Part shown: one piece after another, positions 22,931 through 35,929 of the stretch | Layout: the number at the start of each line of letters is the position of its first letter | Position numbering within the stretch: position 1 is the first letter of the stretch | Source: Istiophorus platypterus | Lineage: Eukaryota > Chordata > Actinopteri > Istiophoriformes > Istiophoridae | Direction of reading: 5' to 3' | Length of the DNA: 64,000 nt | Assembly: GCA_016859345.1 (NCBI GenBank) | Contig: CM029121.1 | Coordinates: 4,259,529 to 4,323,528 of the forward strand | Program-made: the position numbers and the translations under genes | Notes under the pieces: model-generated | Told to the model about the DNA's origin: nothing | Databases searched by the model: none | What the model saw: only the letters and a program-made list of their open reading frames with translations

Positions 22931-23120
22931 CCTCCGCCAACCTGACAATATCCCCGGTCTGAGTCAGCAGTTCTCCTCCCCAACTGAGCACAGTCTGGGC
23001 CAAGCCTTGCTTTTCTTTCCTGAGTGTCCTGATGGTTTGCCAGAGCTCCTCAAGGCCAACCAAAGCTCCTTCTCCCAAACCTACCAAACTCCTCCAACAC
23101 CTGGGTTGTTGTGCTCTTGA
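22890..23120 (-). pseudogene. Non-LTR retrotransposon linker fragment
   Basis: The minus-strand frame reads LEELWQTIRTLRKEKQGLAQ and then LSWGGELLTQTGDIVRLAEV. This matches the region between endonuclease and reverse transcriptase in a common fish LINE family (W-Q-T-I-R-x-L-R-x-x-K-x-G ... x-G-x-L-L-T-x-x-x-D-I-V). Only this short piece survives. Confidence 0.6.
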
Positions 23121-23589
23121 CTACCGCACCTGCTACCACAGCCCATGGTTAGTGATAGGTAATATACTAGTCATTATTAAGCTTAAAATAAATCCAATAA
23201 ATTTGGGTTTAGGTACTCTGAGGAAGGGACTTTGGCTGACATCAATGTTTGTTTGGTTTTTAGGCATTTCCATATTATTAGGCTCCAAGTAGTATATATC
23301 AGCTCTTTCATAGAAATTTGTGTTTCTTAGTCATATTTACAACTTGGATATTGACTTGAATACTTTTTTTTTATCCCTTTTGAGATACTGTCATATACCT
23401 TTGTGTGAAGTGTGTCCTCAGTCCTGGGTTTTCAGCTTACTACAGGCTCAACAGCAATTCTCCACAGTCTCCTGATTCCTCATTATTAGTTTTGGTACCA
23501 AATAGTACAGTAAGTAAACAACAACAACAAAGGTGATGAGGCAATGCATTCTCCCATTGTGTTTTTTTTAAAGAAGGAATGTCCTCTGC

Positions 23590-24210
23590 AGCAAAATAGC
23601 TATACATCAGGCATATCTCCAGGTGCATGTTGATCCAGAGTCGATGAACTGTTGACCATGGTGACAACCAAAGGTCTGTGCCTGAACCAGAGGCTCCCAT
23701 GTGGGATTACCTCTTCTCCAGCTCCTTTCTACAGAGCAATGGACCAGATTCTGAGTGGGATCCCTGGGGTCCAGCACTATTCGGATGACCTACTGATCAC
23801 ACAAGCAGATGAGTAAATGCACTTAAGGAACCTTGTTGCCATACTACAGAGACTGGAGGAATATGATCTGAGTCTGGAAAGACAAATATGCATTTTTCAA
23901 ACCTTGTGTTGAGTGCCTGGGGCACATAATCAGCAGCAAGGGACTCCCCCAGGCACCACCAAATGTGAATGCTATTGTGGAGGCTCCATCCAAGAAGAAT
24001 GTGAGTCAGTTTAGATTATTCCTTGGCATGCTGAAATACTATGCAAAGGTCAAGCCTAACCTTGCCAATAAGCTGAACAGCTGTGGGAGTTTCTAAACTA
24101 TACTAAGGCATGGAAGCAGACAGTCAAATGTGGGACTGCCTCCCCTCAATCTGAGGCCCCCACTTTTACCTCACATTACCACTTCAGATGGCATGTGATT
24201 TCTCATGTTA
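23590..24210 (+). mobile_element. Ty3/gypsy reverse transcriptase relic
   Basis: Successive frames on the plus strand give AYLQVHVDPES, then RAMDQILSGIPGVQ, then HYSDDLLIT, the catalytic box where YxDD has S at position two. These are followed by LRNLVAILQRLEEYDLSLER, ECLGHIISSKGLPQAPPNVN, and FLGMLKYYAKVKPNLANKLN. This order (fingers, palm, thumb) is that of Ty3/gypsy polymerases. At least three frameshifts and stops are present. No protease, gag or integrase was seen. Confidence 0.75.
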
Positions 24211-24639
24211 TAGTGTGGGTGGAGTAGTGTAGTTGTGTGGTTCTGCAAGGAATTGTTAAACCTTCCGCAGCTGGCTCCATTATTTATGTCGGACTGGCCT
24301 GGAGAACCATAGCAGAGTCCATACATACTTAACTGTGATGGACACTGTTCTAGGCAAACATAGACTTGCTCAGGTGTCTGCCCCAACCATCACATCTCCC
24401 CGACCCATTCTCATAAAGTCCTCAACAAGAGAAAATGTAATTGATTCACTTAGAGTTTGTATCTACCCCAGAGGAGACAGTTAACCTCCTTATAGAACTG
24501 TCATTATGGCCTTGGGACTAACCATTGACATTGGGGCAGAAAAATCCCCAGGGGTTCAGTCCAGGAATTGAGTTAGTCTACATTCTATCCCTAGTAAAGA
24601 CAAAAGTTCAATAGCTGAAAGAAGTTTGTTAAGAGTTAG

Positions 24640-25010
24640 TTATAGAAGGAAGAATATTAAATATTAAAGACTGTGACTTTTAAGAGAAAATACTTAGATG
24701 GTGAAATGTGTTACTTTTAAGTGAACATCAAATGTAAAGATGAAGGGATATGTTGTGTTTTGACTGCCTATTTCTGTCCCTTCGAGTTACTGTCACACTC
24801 CTTTGTGTTATGCCTATGCCTTCTTGGAATTCACAGTTATTATAGTTATAATCAGCAGGTTTGTGTTAAGTTTAGTATTCAAGGTACTGCAGGCTCACGT
24901 GTCACATCCAGCTCTGCTGTTTAAGGTCATGTTTGCTTTTTTGTAGTTTTTTCAGTTATTATTGTCCCCCCCCCCTTTTTTTTTTAAAGGTTTCACCTAT
25001 TTTTCTTGTT
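24640..25010. other. Possible decayed LTR flank of gypsy relic
   Basis: TCCCTTCGAGTTACTGTCAC and CTCCTTTGTG (24778-24808) resemble TCCCTTTTGAGATACTGTCA and ACCTTTGTG (23374-23405) on the other side of the reverse transcriptase relic, in the same orientation. This could be the remains of two LTRs. A poly-C/poly-T tract follows at 24966-24987. Confidence 0.25.
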
Positions 25011-25019
25011 TCAGATAAC

Positions 25020-26130
25020 TTCACTTCCTACCGTCATGCACTGTTAGACATTTCAGAGAGTTTTTACTATAACTTACTGGCAACACATCTGTAATTCAGA
25101 TGGTACGGGTTTACAGTACACTTAGATAATCCTATTTGTTTATTAGATAGATATAAATATAAATTAGGTTTTGTGATAAAAAAAAAATATATACATATGA
25201 TTGATTTTATTTTTATTCTACACAAGTGCTACCAACATTCAAATGAGACACAATTATTCCAATACTCAGACTTCTGAAGAATGGAATGCTTTTTTCTAGA
25301 ATAGTTTGCAAATACTGGGACAGTGTGAAATTTTCTTTCCCTATTGTCCATATTCTACCGCACCGGATTTGCAATTAAACAATGGCTGACTTCCAAATTT
25401 AATTAGTGTACATTTAAATCCATGTTCACTTTCTAACATACAGAACTGATTATATAGGAAATGAATCATTAAACAAATAAACAACAATAACTTCAAAATA
25501 AAGCAATAACTTCAAAAAATAGTGTACAGTTTTGGTATAAAATACTCAACATTTTCTGGATTCACACACAGGACCGTCAGTCACAGTCAAATGACTTCTT
25601 CTCCAGGTGCGCACAGAACATGTCCCTGGGTTGTAGTAATCTTGTAACTTAATACAAACTGCATGCATTTATCCCTACATATTCGGTTATTTAAGCTTAC
25701 CTGCCACCTGCTTCTTTGATGGCAAGAAGTCCATCATTCACAGCTTGTTCAGCACTGGAATTTTTTTTTTTGTACACTAATGGAATTTAATAGAATATCC
25801 TCAAAAATAATCCTAACACTCTCAAACTGAAAGTGTTTAGTTTTTGTTTCTATCTTATCAGAAAGTTGATAATAGACTGTTTTATACTTTCAGCTGCTAG
25901 TTTATTAGGTAAACCTAGATAAACGTAATATAGTCTAATCCAACAGTCCTGCACTGCCTTCAAGAAGTTACAATGTTCAGGATTTTTTTATAGAGCTGCT
26001 CATTAAACTTCATGATTATTTTAGAGGCTGTACTTTGGTGGTGCTGCTGAAATTGATTGACCTTGATTGCATAATACAGAGTGAATAGTGATCTAGCCAA
26101 GAGTAGAGGTGCAATTTATTGCAGGATAGA
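25020..26130. other. Intergenic, no gene seen
   Basis: AT-rich sequence without recognisable coding or repeat structure. Confidence 0.4.
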
Positions 26131-26139
26131 TTAGACTAT

Positions 26140-26560
26140 CTATTAATTAACTATTTTCTGTATTTCATCCTCAGCAATGTTTAACCCTGACAGTTTCTCC
26201 TCTACCTTTTTAAACACTTGCTTCTTTCCACTGCTATGGACCTCTTGAAAAATCTCAATGATGCACTGTATTGTCATGGCTGGAAAAAGCAGTTTGGTGT
26301 GCAGTTTTGAACAAAACAATGGTAGATTCTTTAGAAATATGTCACTGTTCAAATCGGGGGTTAATTCGATGACTGGATAAACATATTGGACTTGAATGTC
26401 TTAGACTTGGACATCAGTATCTTGTGGTGCATTTGGCTCTGCTACAAGTGACTGCATGTAATACTGTGTTTGTGTGAAAAAGCATGACCTCACTTTAAGA
26501 CATTTTGAGCATTCCTTTAAATTGACAGTGGACCTTTTTGCCATTGTGTACGTTTAATCT
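26140..26560 (-). pseudogene. Fragment of a multicopy fish zinc-finger-like protein
   Basis: On the minus strand, GKKVHCQFKGMLKM (about 26545-26500) followed by spaced histidines resembles a degenerate C2H2 finger. Further on, DIFLKNLPLFCSKLHTKLLF, IQCIIEIFQEVHSSGKK and KVEEKLSGLNIAEDEIQK (26345-26150) resemble a protein type found in many near-identical copies in fish genomes and thought to come from transposable elements. Stops lie between the two parts. Function unknown; assignment rests on recall of that family. Confidence 0.4.
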
Positions 26561-26564
26561 TAGA

Positions 26565-28355
26565 TTAATGCTCATCACAGAAAAATTATCAGCCATATAA
26601 TCAGATCCTTGACCACTGTATTTGTGGTTGCCACTATGCTGATCCATGTCTTATTTCTGTGACACAGCAGGTATTTGACTTCTGTGCATGTGGGACAGCA
26701 CATAATTTCCTGATAATTTCAGATAATTTCCTGAAATTGCCAGGACACCAAGCCAAGATGCTAGGACTTTTTGCATTGGAACAAAATGTTTCAAAATTGA
26801 GATACAGCCATACATATTATTATCAGTCTCTTCAAGGGCAATAATGATAGAAAAGGATGAAAATAGTGGACATAATGGATGTTTGTCCTGTTTTTGTCTT
26901 TTAATGAAAGACATCTTTCCTACCACTAGTTAAGCTTGAAGAAAGTTTTCCACCTTTCTCTGTTGCATATACAGCAATCAATCTTTTTTCCAAAGACTAT
27001 CATTTCCCCATGTGATTGCCTAGAAACTGAGCCACTGCAACTAATGTAATAAAAAAAATGTACCTTACATCACTTTTTACAGGGTATAAGGTAAATGCAA
27101 TGTTTTATATTATACACTGTCACATTAAAGTAAATTAAAAAAAGTAATAAGTTGTGATTTTAATTCTAATTTTAAATGATTCAACAAACTCACAAAGTAA
27201 TTTCTTTAATGAAAATCAGCTCATAGTCTTTTAAAAAAGTTAACATTACTGCTGATATTGACGGGCAAATGTCAGCCCAGTTTACATTTGGTTCACAGAC
27301 CTGACAACTGCAACTATTATCAGTAAATTTGAATTCTAAAATTTTGTTACCTTGATTACTTGCCAGTTTTTTTTACTCTCAGTGAAAGGAATCTGCAGAG
27401 ACATGCTCATCAATATTCATCACATAGCTCTGTTTCAAAAACCAATATAGCAAATTAAGGTGGGATTTTTCAGGTGTCCTGGCTGATTTTAGCTGGGACT
27501 TGTTTTCAGGCAAGCTGTGGCGCATAAGTTACCGTGGAGATTTACACTGTGAAGCCAGCCTGGTCCAGACCGGGTTAATAGCCAAGCTGGTCAATCTGTT
27601 TGTGTTAAGGTCAAATCCCATTGGCGGCGTCTGACGCGCTTCAAAAGACGTCAGAGACTTTTTTAACGAAGCAATGCCCACTGGCCAAGTTTAGAACGTG
27701 GAGCATCAGGTCCATAGAAATGGATTAAATCAATCAATTATATCCACAAACCCAACATGAGACTGGACTGTTGCACTGAAACGCTGTTTCTGTCATTGAT
27801 TTGCCTTAAACTATCACAAAATAATGTATTATTTTCACCATTTTGACAGCAGCAACATCTTTTAATGAAGAGGAAGTGAGGCACTTATTTGTAAGAAAGG
27901 AAACACGAAAAAGGTGTGGCTGACAATAGCAGATTGCCTGAATGTGTAAGCAGACTACAAATATAAATTTACTAACCACAGCTGTCGTCTGAATCTGTCA
28001 TAATTGGTCTCTAAGGACTCACTTTTCATTTTCACACATTAACAGTTTTGACATCTCTTTGCTGTAAAAGTGTTAGTCAATGTTCTGCTTCTCAGGAAAT
28101 ATCTGTATGAATTTCTGTTCATTCAGAACAAACATCACTGGAAACTGAGGACTTCACAACTTCACAGCAAATTAAGTGATATACTTGGTGTGACATATGG
28201 CACATGCGTCTTCAGTTTCAGTATCAATAAATCTGTGATTGAGCCGAAACTTCTTTCGAAGAAAGCAGTGAACACGCATGTTTTGGCTTAACATAGCTGC
28301 TCCTACTCATCCTGGCTTGGCCTTCATGAAACATAAAAACCAAGGATGAACTGAG
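26565..28355. other. Intergenic, no gene seen
   Basis: Mostly AT-rich. A GC/CpG-richer patch at 27520-27680 contains GCCAGCCTGGTCCAGACCGG and a CRE-like GACGTCAG; it may be a transposon terminus but has no protein support. Confidence 0.35.
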
Positions 28356-28359
28356 CAGA

Positions 28360-29400
28360 CTATGTCAAGCCTCAATTTTTCCATCATCTGGGATTCCTTT
28401 ATTCTGCTTTTGGGAAATAGCCCTAGGTCTCTTCCATGGATAAATCCTGCTGTTGTCCAGAACTGTTTGTGCGTCAATCCTGACCTTCGTCCCTGGCAGT
28501 GTCACTCCGGGGTAAACTTTGCCTATACAAATGCAAAAATGCAGAAATGAGAAAAAAAAAAACAAACCTTTGTGTCTAACTGGAACAATAATAATAATAA
28601 TAAAAGAAGGCAGGAAAACAAAAAGGGCTGTTACGGTAAATATAGTAATATACCTTTGTATATGGTGTTTGATGTCCCAAAAAATTCCTATGATGCAATG
28701 GAAATTAGGTTATTTACTGGAAAGAGGAAAGAGGTTAAAAGCTGTTCATGGAATCTCATGGAACACCATTCAAAAGGCACTGGCAGGATTGAGGAAAACC
28801 ATATGTAGGTCTTTCTTTACTGTCTTGGCAACTTGTATGAGACCTGGTGCCAAATGAAGTTTGCATGTTCCATTCATCCTGAGAGGCCATGAATCCCTGC
28901 TTTCTGCACTAATGTGTTGACAAAGAAGTTCCTCTACAAGAATCCTAAGGGTCTTTGGGCCATAACACCGATAAAAATTTTGACTTGAGCTGGACTGATG
29001 GATCCTTCTGATCCCTTGGGTTCTTGACTTTCACCCCAAATCTCTCCATCCTATATGGTCTCTCCCATCTTCTCCATTTATCCTTTGTTACCTCCCTTCA
29101 ATCCTTCCAGATAATGGACAGGGTCTGTGTTCAAGGTTCCCGACTGTTTCTTCAGGCAGGATTTTGGCCAGAGGTTTGACTCTTCCTCTTTACTGCTGGC
29201 CATGGCTGGACGTGCTCTGGACACACTGGTGGATCTATACTTTTTTGAGCTTCGCCTGGGATATTGTTATCCTGTGGACTGTGGTGATAGTCCTTCCACC
29301 GGGGCTTCACTCAACTGATTTGCTCTACCTCTCAAGAAATATGGGTGTATATAAAGTGTTAAGTGTAAAGCCTCTCTTCTTCGCAGCCTTATCTTAAATT
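28360..29400. other. Unclassified intergenic block
   Basis: Short open frames only (61-112 codons), none with a recognisable motif. A TATATAAAG sequence occurs at about 29349. No repeat family was recognised. Confidence 0.3.
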
Positions 29401-31185
29401 AACAATCTGTAATGGAATATATATTCAGAAGATAATGAAATAATTTATGTATTTGTAACTTAGGTGCTTCAGCAGACATGCACTATGTGACTGCTTAATT
29501 GGCTGGCTACTGTATCAATGGCAAGCTGGAAGCAAATAGAACCATACCCATACAATTACATTTATTTTTTACATTTCTTGAATGCATATAGCACCAAGAG
29601 AGTCTGCTACTGTGCCATAGCCATCATAGTACTCCCTGTAAAGTGCTACTGTTAGGAGTTCATTTCCACTATGGATATGCAGGAAACCACACCCTGCTAA
29701 TGAGCAAATGCTCTTATTCTTTCAAGGACAAACAACCACACAGTCAGCAGGGAATGCAGCTCATTGAAATGTGCTGCGCATCCAGGTGTGTCCATTGATC
29801 CCGGTTGAGTGTTTCAGCGGAGGAATATCTCAGAACAGATGTTCTTTTAGTTTTAGTTTTTTATGAAGTGAATTAAAAAAAAAAAACAGTAAACCTAAAA
29901 TTTACTCTTTGCTCTCTTGTATTGTTTCACTGCAGTTCTGAATCTTACATGATATTTTTTACAGTAAAACAGCAGGCTTTTATCTTCAGTCTCATTACAC
30001 CTCCTGCATATATTTGATACTGCCTTTCCAAGTGCCCATTAAGCACTAAAAGGAACTGGCATCTGAATGTACAAGCCTAACTGATCCCCTGGCATCACTT
30101 TCCTTTATCTTTTTTGACTGTCATTAAATTTGTAATGTTTAAACATTTCCTATCCTAATTCTACTAACATCAAAGACCTTGCCTCCCCTCTTTATAAGGA
30201 AAGAAAATACCGGTGCAGATGATGATCGGGGATGTGTGCCATGAAAGCAAGTTCAACTTAGTCTGGCTCTCTTTGGGTTATTTGGCTTCACTGAGTTCAA
30301 CATTGGCCATCCTGGATAACCTATATCATGAAGCTGATTATAAGCTAGTTCTGATAACCCTGGGTTTTCCAATCTGGCTGCAAGTGTGTCCATATTAAAG
30401 AGTTAATTACAAGCAGCATTGCCACAACCAAGATTTAGCAGCTCATTATGATAGGGGATGAAATAGTGATATAATGGGCAAGTGATATTCTACAAGATGA
30501 AATGTAAACAATATGAACACATAACTGTGATAGAATAAGAAGCTGTAGGAATGTAAAAGAAAATTCTAGACATTACAGTCAGATTAAAGCTATAAATAAG
30601 TGCAGAAATTATATATCTTTACTATAGAGTAAGTATGTTTTTTGTTTTATGATGAACAAATTATTCTGAATGTGATGCACTTAAAAAAGTAAAAAGTAAT
30701 GCACAGTATAAAACAGCTGAGCAACTGAGCACACCCCTGTGCAATATCACTAAAATGTTACATTATTCAAAACGTGCATTGTATTATGTTTAAGTTAAAG
30801 AATAGGGTGTTTGATCTTATGTACTGTAAAAACAAAAATGTTGGGTAGACTACATTTAAAACTTGGGGCCCCAAAAACCTGAAATCACTGCAACAAACCT
30901 GATTCCACCTATGATTTCCAGTTAAGGCTAGTTGCATAAATAAAGTCATAAAATAATCTGTGAACACCACAGCTTTCTCAATTTGACCTGGGCTGGTCTA
31001 ATACGACATGGCTCTCCATGGTGAGCAATTGCCTTGAAAAAACAGAAACAGAGTTGCAACAGTGGTTAGGAGATATAGGAAGAGCCATACTAACAAAAGA
31101 GTAATCATAACAGAGGGTACACCGGTTGAAAAAGTGCTGCTGACTTGGCCCAAGAATTATACGTGGAAATAGGTCTAACTAATTA
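29401..31185. other. Intergenic, no gene seen
   Basis: AT-rich DNA. The segment 30235-30395 has alternating GTTCAA/GGATAACC words resembling the ends of some fish MITEs, but this was too weak to call. Confidence 0.35.
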
Positions 31186-31189
31186 GAAA

Positions 31190-31500
31190 GTGAGAAGGAT
31201 ATTGCATCGAGTCAACTTCTACGGACAGGGTCCAAGAAGAAAACAAAGCTAACTAAACGACACAGAACTGCATGTTAAGCTTTGCCTAAGAACACAGAAA
31301 GTAGGCCTGATGAATATTGGAAGCGCATTCTGTGCTGATAGGAGGCTGAGTGCAAAAGGTGTAGTTGAGGTGACATTTATAGTTGGTACTATGAATGCAA
31401 CTTTGTACACCCACAAACTTAAAAAAAAATAAAGATGGATATACAAAATATTAAAGTGGAATCTCACTAATTACAAGTGTACATACTTTTGTTTCCGTTG
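31190..31500 (+). mobile_element. Probable Tc1-like transposon remnant
   Basis: Around 31250-31350 the sequence reads like part of a transposase DNA-binding/linker region in shifting frames (KLCLRTQK and then NIGSAFC, from a CLRTQK...EYWKRILW type region). The right end has CACTAATTACAAGTGTACAT followed by ACTTTTGTTTCC, resembling Tc1-type termini. A matching left terminus was not found. Confidence 0.35.
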
Positions 31501-34500
31501 TTTTTTTTTTTTAAATGAATTTATTTTAATAAATAAAAATAATTGCCTTGGTACTCAGTTTTGTTGTATGTCACAATGTTTCTGTTGCCAGAGCAGAGAC
31601 TTAGGTAGAAGAGAGGTGGAGAAAGTAGTTAATGCTTAAAAGGGTCTGCTTGACTGAAATGTTGCATTTATAATGTGTGGATCATTTCTTATAAAAGACA
31701 ACCGGAGGCAGGGTTTTTATTTCTACATATCCTGCAGTAATGGAATAAGAGTGGAAATGTATAAACACTGTCAGGATGCTCTTAACTTTCTCCAGAGCAG
31801 ATTATCTGGGCACCATAGGTTATCATTGTGAACATCCCCTGTTAAAAGCGAGGCAGCTTTGTGATGCTAGAAAACCTCAGAAGACAGCTGGCTAACCCAC
31901 TAATCTTTGCTACAGCTGATCATCCTAACCAGGTGAAGGATTAGTTGATGGATTTTCAGTGTTTTTAACATTAACCAAAAGGTCAAATTTTCTCTGCAGA
32001 TAGAATCTATTTGACAAGCAAATTGTGCAGCTCTTTGAAGAGATTCATTGAGAGTCTTTCCACTCTCTTGAGGGACTGGAGTTTCAACTCACTGTTTTGG
32101 TTTTTACAACCGACAACGTTTAATTTTTGTTCAGGCTCACTGCTCATTTCTCTCATAAACCCATTGTGCATTACCTTCTTGACATCAAACAGTAATCAGA
32201 CAATGTTGCAGACTTAGGGGTGCAGAGACCAAAACAGACTTAAAATTGCCATAATAAATACTTAGGTAATATGTCAAACATATGAGGGACATTCAGCTTT
32301 TAGAAATGCCCCAACTGCCCAAAAACCCAAACACATGTTTACAAAAAAATGGATCAATCCAAAGGTCAATATTAGCCAGCTACCTTATACACAAATGTTG
32401 GCTACATTGGTATTGTACTTAGCTGTAAGATAGCTAGCAACGGACGAACCAACTGTGGCCAACTCTGACTTAACCCAGTAGGCACCAGAGACCTGTTCTT
32501 TCCAGATGGTGTTTCCCACCAGTCTGGTCGTGTTTGTGCATGTTAATAAAGCTTATACATAACGACCTTGGTTACATGCAAACTTTGAAGTTGAAACATT
32601 TTCAACTTGCATCTTTGCGTCAGTTTGCGTCAGCTTGCAACTTTGTGTTCTGTCTGAACACACTTTAAATCAACCGTAGTACCCCTAAATCTGGTCATTG
32701 CATATCATCTCTATATTTCTCCTTTTCTATTTTTTTTTCCCAGAATTTTACTTTGGCTTAGCTAACAATTGCATGGCAACTTAGGGTACGTAGTCCATAG
32801 GGTTGCAAAAAGAGCAGACATCTTTGTTAGCAGTAATGCTAAAAAAGCTTTTACATAACAACGGTTGAGTTCTGTGACACTAAGTCAGTCAGACGGCATG
32901 ATAACACAGAAGACCCGAGGAAAAATGCCAATTTCTTTCAAAATTTAGGTGTAAGTCAATACTGTAATCCTCCCTCCATAAAAATGAGCAGGTTTATTTG
33001 GTGTAGCTGAAAAGGGTGGTATTATTGCTTTTTTGACTGCCAACAAAATCTATGCAAGACCAAAAATCAGCAATAATTTTATCCTACTGACATGTATTGT
33101 CTGTGTTTCCACTGCCTAATGCATTGCAGCCAATCCTCAATGCCACTGCACTCTATTGTTAGCCAAAACCACTTGAAAACACATACCACAGCCATACTTA
33201 TATACTTAGGTGACAGCATAGCATAGTTTATTCACTAAAACTCTGCAGCAGCATTATTGACCCCTGGAGAGTAGCTCTGTGTCTCTGGGAGATGTATATT
33301 TGCATGGTCCAATATTCAGTACCTGATTCAATAAGATGAGAAGAATAAACTACGGTACATGTGCTCAAGGTGAAGGAATATTCCATCTGAGTGCAAAGGT
33401 AGGGCTGTTCATTATATCTTTAATTGGTTTTTTATGAGAGTGGAATTCTACAGCAGAATTATAAGTTTCATAATGCTGCAGCTACAGAGAAAATAAATGC
33501 TTGCTGAAAAAATAGAGGCAGTGCTAATTCTCCCTGAGTAGTCATAATGAATGTCTAAACATCATTATTGTAAAAAAGTGTGAATTTACTGCATGCAATA
33601 TGCTCATCATTCATTCTTGCAGGTTTGGAAATTTTTTACTGTGTCTGTAAATGGTGACAACTAATATTAGGATACGATTTTTGTATTAATCAAGTTTCTG
33701 ATTATCAATGAATCTTAATTATATACATTATTACAAATGATTTCCACAGAGAAAAACTGTCTTGTGCAATGCATACAGCATGCAACTGAAGAAAGCTTGT
33801 TTCCAGGTAAAAGAAGGAAGTCTTTATTCTGAATGTATACATCCCGTAAAAACACCTCAGAATTCTAAAGATTTAAATGGTTAATAGCTTTTGATCTGTA
33901 GACTCATATGGTTTTATAATGAGTAGTGGTATTAAATATACTGAAGTCTTGACTGAGCAATGAAACAGACTGTACAAGTTTTTTAATTAAACAAGAAACA
34001 GTTAACGCTACTGTATGAATTTAGAAGGGACCTCATGACATATTTTAGAGGACCGAGGACCAATTTTCTGTTGGATGATAGGGAGAGAAAAAGTGACCTA
34101 AGATGTTGTTAATAATCATCTAAATCTTTGATTGGATAAATTGTCAGAAAAACAAAAAGTAATTAAAGTATTGTCATAAGGTTTCCTTGTACTAATACAA
34201 TTTGCTCCAGTAAAGATTCCCCTAATTATCATCCACTTAAATAAGTATGTATTAAATTGAAAAATAAGGTTTCAAGGTGTGAAGAAATGAAATGAAGAAA
34301 TGTAAGAATGATCAATGATCATAGGACAACAGTGCTCAAGAGAAAGACGGCACGGGAAGAAACTGACTGAACAGACTTAGAGATAGTTCTATTGTATTAG
34401 GTGCAAAGCAGATGTCTTGGATCAGTCAGGGAATGGCTAACAGGAAAATCTAATTAGAATCCTCCCCAGATTACATTATAGATTCACTCCAAGCCATAAA

Positions 34501-34765
34501 AAACCTTTCAATTCATAGGGTGTGTCAGACAGTGGAGATAATATCTGGATTAGCCGAAGCTTTTCCCAGAAATGTAAATTATATTCATGAAAAGTATCCA
34601 AGCTTATTCTAATGAATGCTTTGGTTTATTGTGCTCAATTGGAAGTGTTAATAAAATGATTATTATTTGATATTTACTCTATGATTATGCAGTGATCTTT
34701 TGAGAGTGACCACTGAACTTTGCATCATTCACATTCACCCACACAAATATCTAAATGACTTACCT
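31501..34765. other. Intergenic; minor repeat-like patches
   Basis: No gene. 32010-32200 is weakly like family R1 (CACTGTTTTGGTTTTTAC). 32600-32640 contains the local repeat TTGCGTCAGTTTGCGTCAGC. 34440-34680 is repeat-free with homeodomain-type AT cores and is a weak regulatory candidate. Confidence 0.3.
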
Positions 34766-34769
34766 AATG

Positions 34770-35230
34770 CTAAATTACCTTAACCCTAAAACCAAGTCTT
34801 AACCCTCAAACAGCCCTTTAAAGTTGTGAGGACTGGAAAAAATGTCACCATTTTCCCAAAATGTTTTCCCTAACAATGTCCAAAACTCAAACTGCTTCTC
34901 AAAAAGATCGAGGTACAAGGACACATACATTACAGAAACATCCTTGTTTTACTATATTTGTAGGGACCCGTTATTGACACAATACCTTCTCTAGACCCAT
35001 ACCCTAACTTTAACCACCAACCAAATGCCCAAACCCAACCCTTACTCTGAGTCTATCCTAAACCTAATTGTAACCTTAACCCTGAGTCTTACCTGTTAAA
35101 AAGCCATTTAAACTTGTGGGGTCCAGCATTTTGGTCCCCACAAAGGTATCAGACCCCAAAAGTACAGTGGGCTCCTGATTTTTGGACCCAATGAATATAG
35201 TAAAACAGGCCCCTACACACACAAACACAT
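34770..35230. repeat. Fish repeat with GGGGTCC ends and TAACCC interior
   Basis: The left side has TTGTTTTACTATATTTGTAG followed by GGACC (34947-34972). The right side has GGACCCAATGAATATAGTAA and AACAGGCCCCTACACACACA (35188-35226), in inverted relation. Between them are many CCTAAC/TAACCC-like words. The earlier stretch 34785-34835 (GTCTTAACCCTCAAACAGCC) repeats part of 35080-35125 in direct orientation, so two units overlap. I recognise this as a common teleost non-autonomous repeat. Confidence 0.55.
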
Positions 35231-35929
35231 GTAGAATAACACTAGACTTAAGCAGAGAGAATTTTCAATAGCTAGTGAATGGATATGCTCTGGCTATTGT
35301 CCAAATCAGCCTGCAGGCTTAAGGGATAAAAGGAGGCAGAGATGGCTTTTGATCTCACTGAAGGTCAGCTCATATGGACAGAATGACTATCCATCTCTTG
35401 GAGGAAAACTCTGAAGGATCTGTATAAAAGGTAACTCCTCAGCAATATCCACAAGACAATGTACTTGAGTCAGACGTTTTCTTCTAGGCACTGACACCAG
35501 AAACCCTGTGCCCACCAACATAAGAGCTTCACAATTATAGCAATAATGACTTTGAGAACTTCTTTTCAGCATGTTTTGTAGACTTATAGTAATAAAAAAA
35601 TGAATAGGTAAGCGCTTTCAAAATGCATGACCCTTCATGAAGAGACTTTATGGTGCTCTTTTGCAACATTTATACACTATTTTGACTTACAGTCATTTAG
35701 CTTTTTTATTTTAGCTAATATACCATCTGTCACTTAGACATAAAATATTTATAGAAGGTAATATTTAAAGCAGAACTAATCAATAACTTTATATTATCAA
35801 TATTATTCAAATTTACTATGTCTAAAGTGAAGGGGGCAGTACATAGTGACAAAATTACAGAGATTTACTATCACCCGGTTTTGCAGTTCTTTTTAATTCA
35901 AGGGAGCCTTTCTGCATTTTTTAGTTGAT

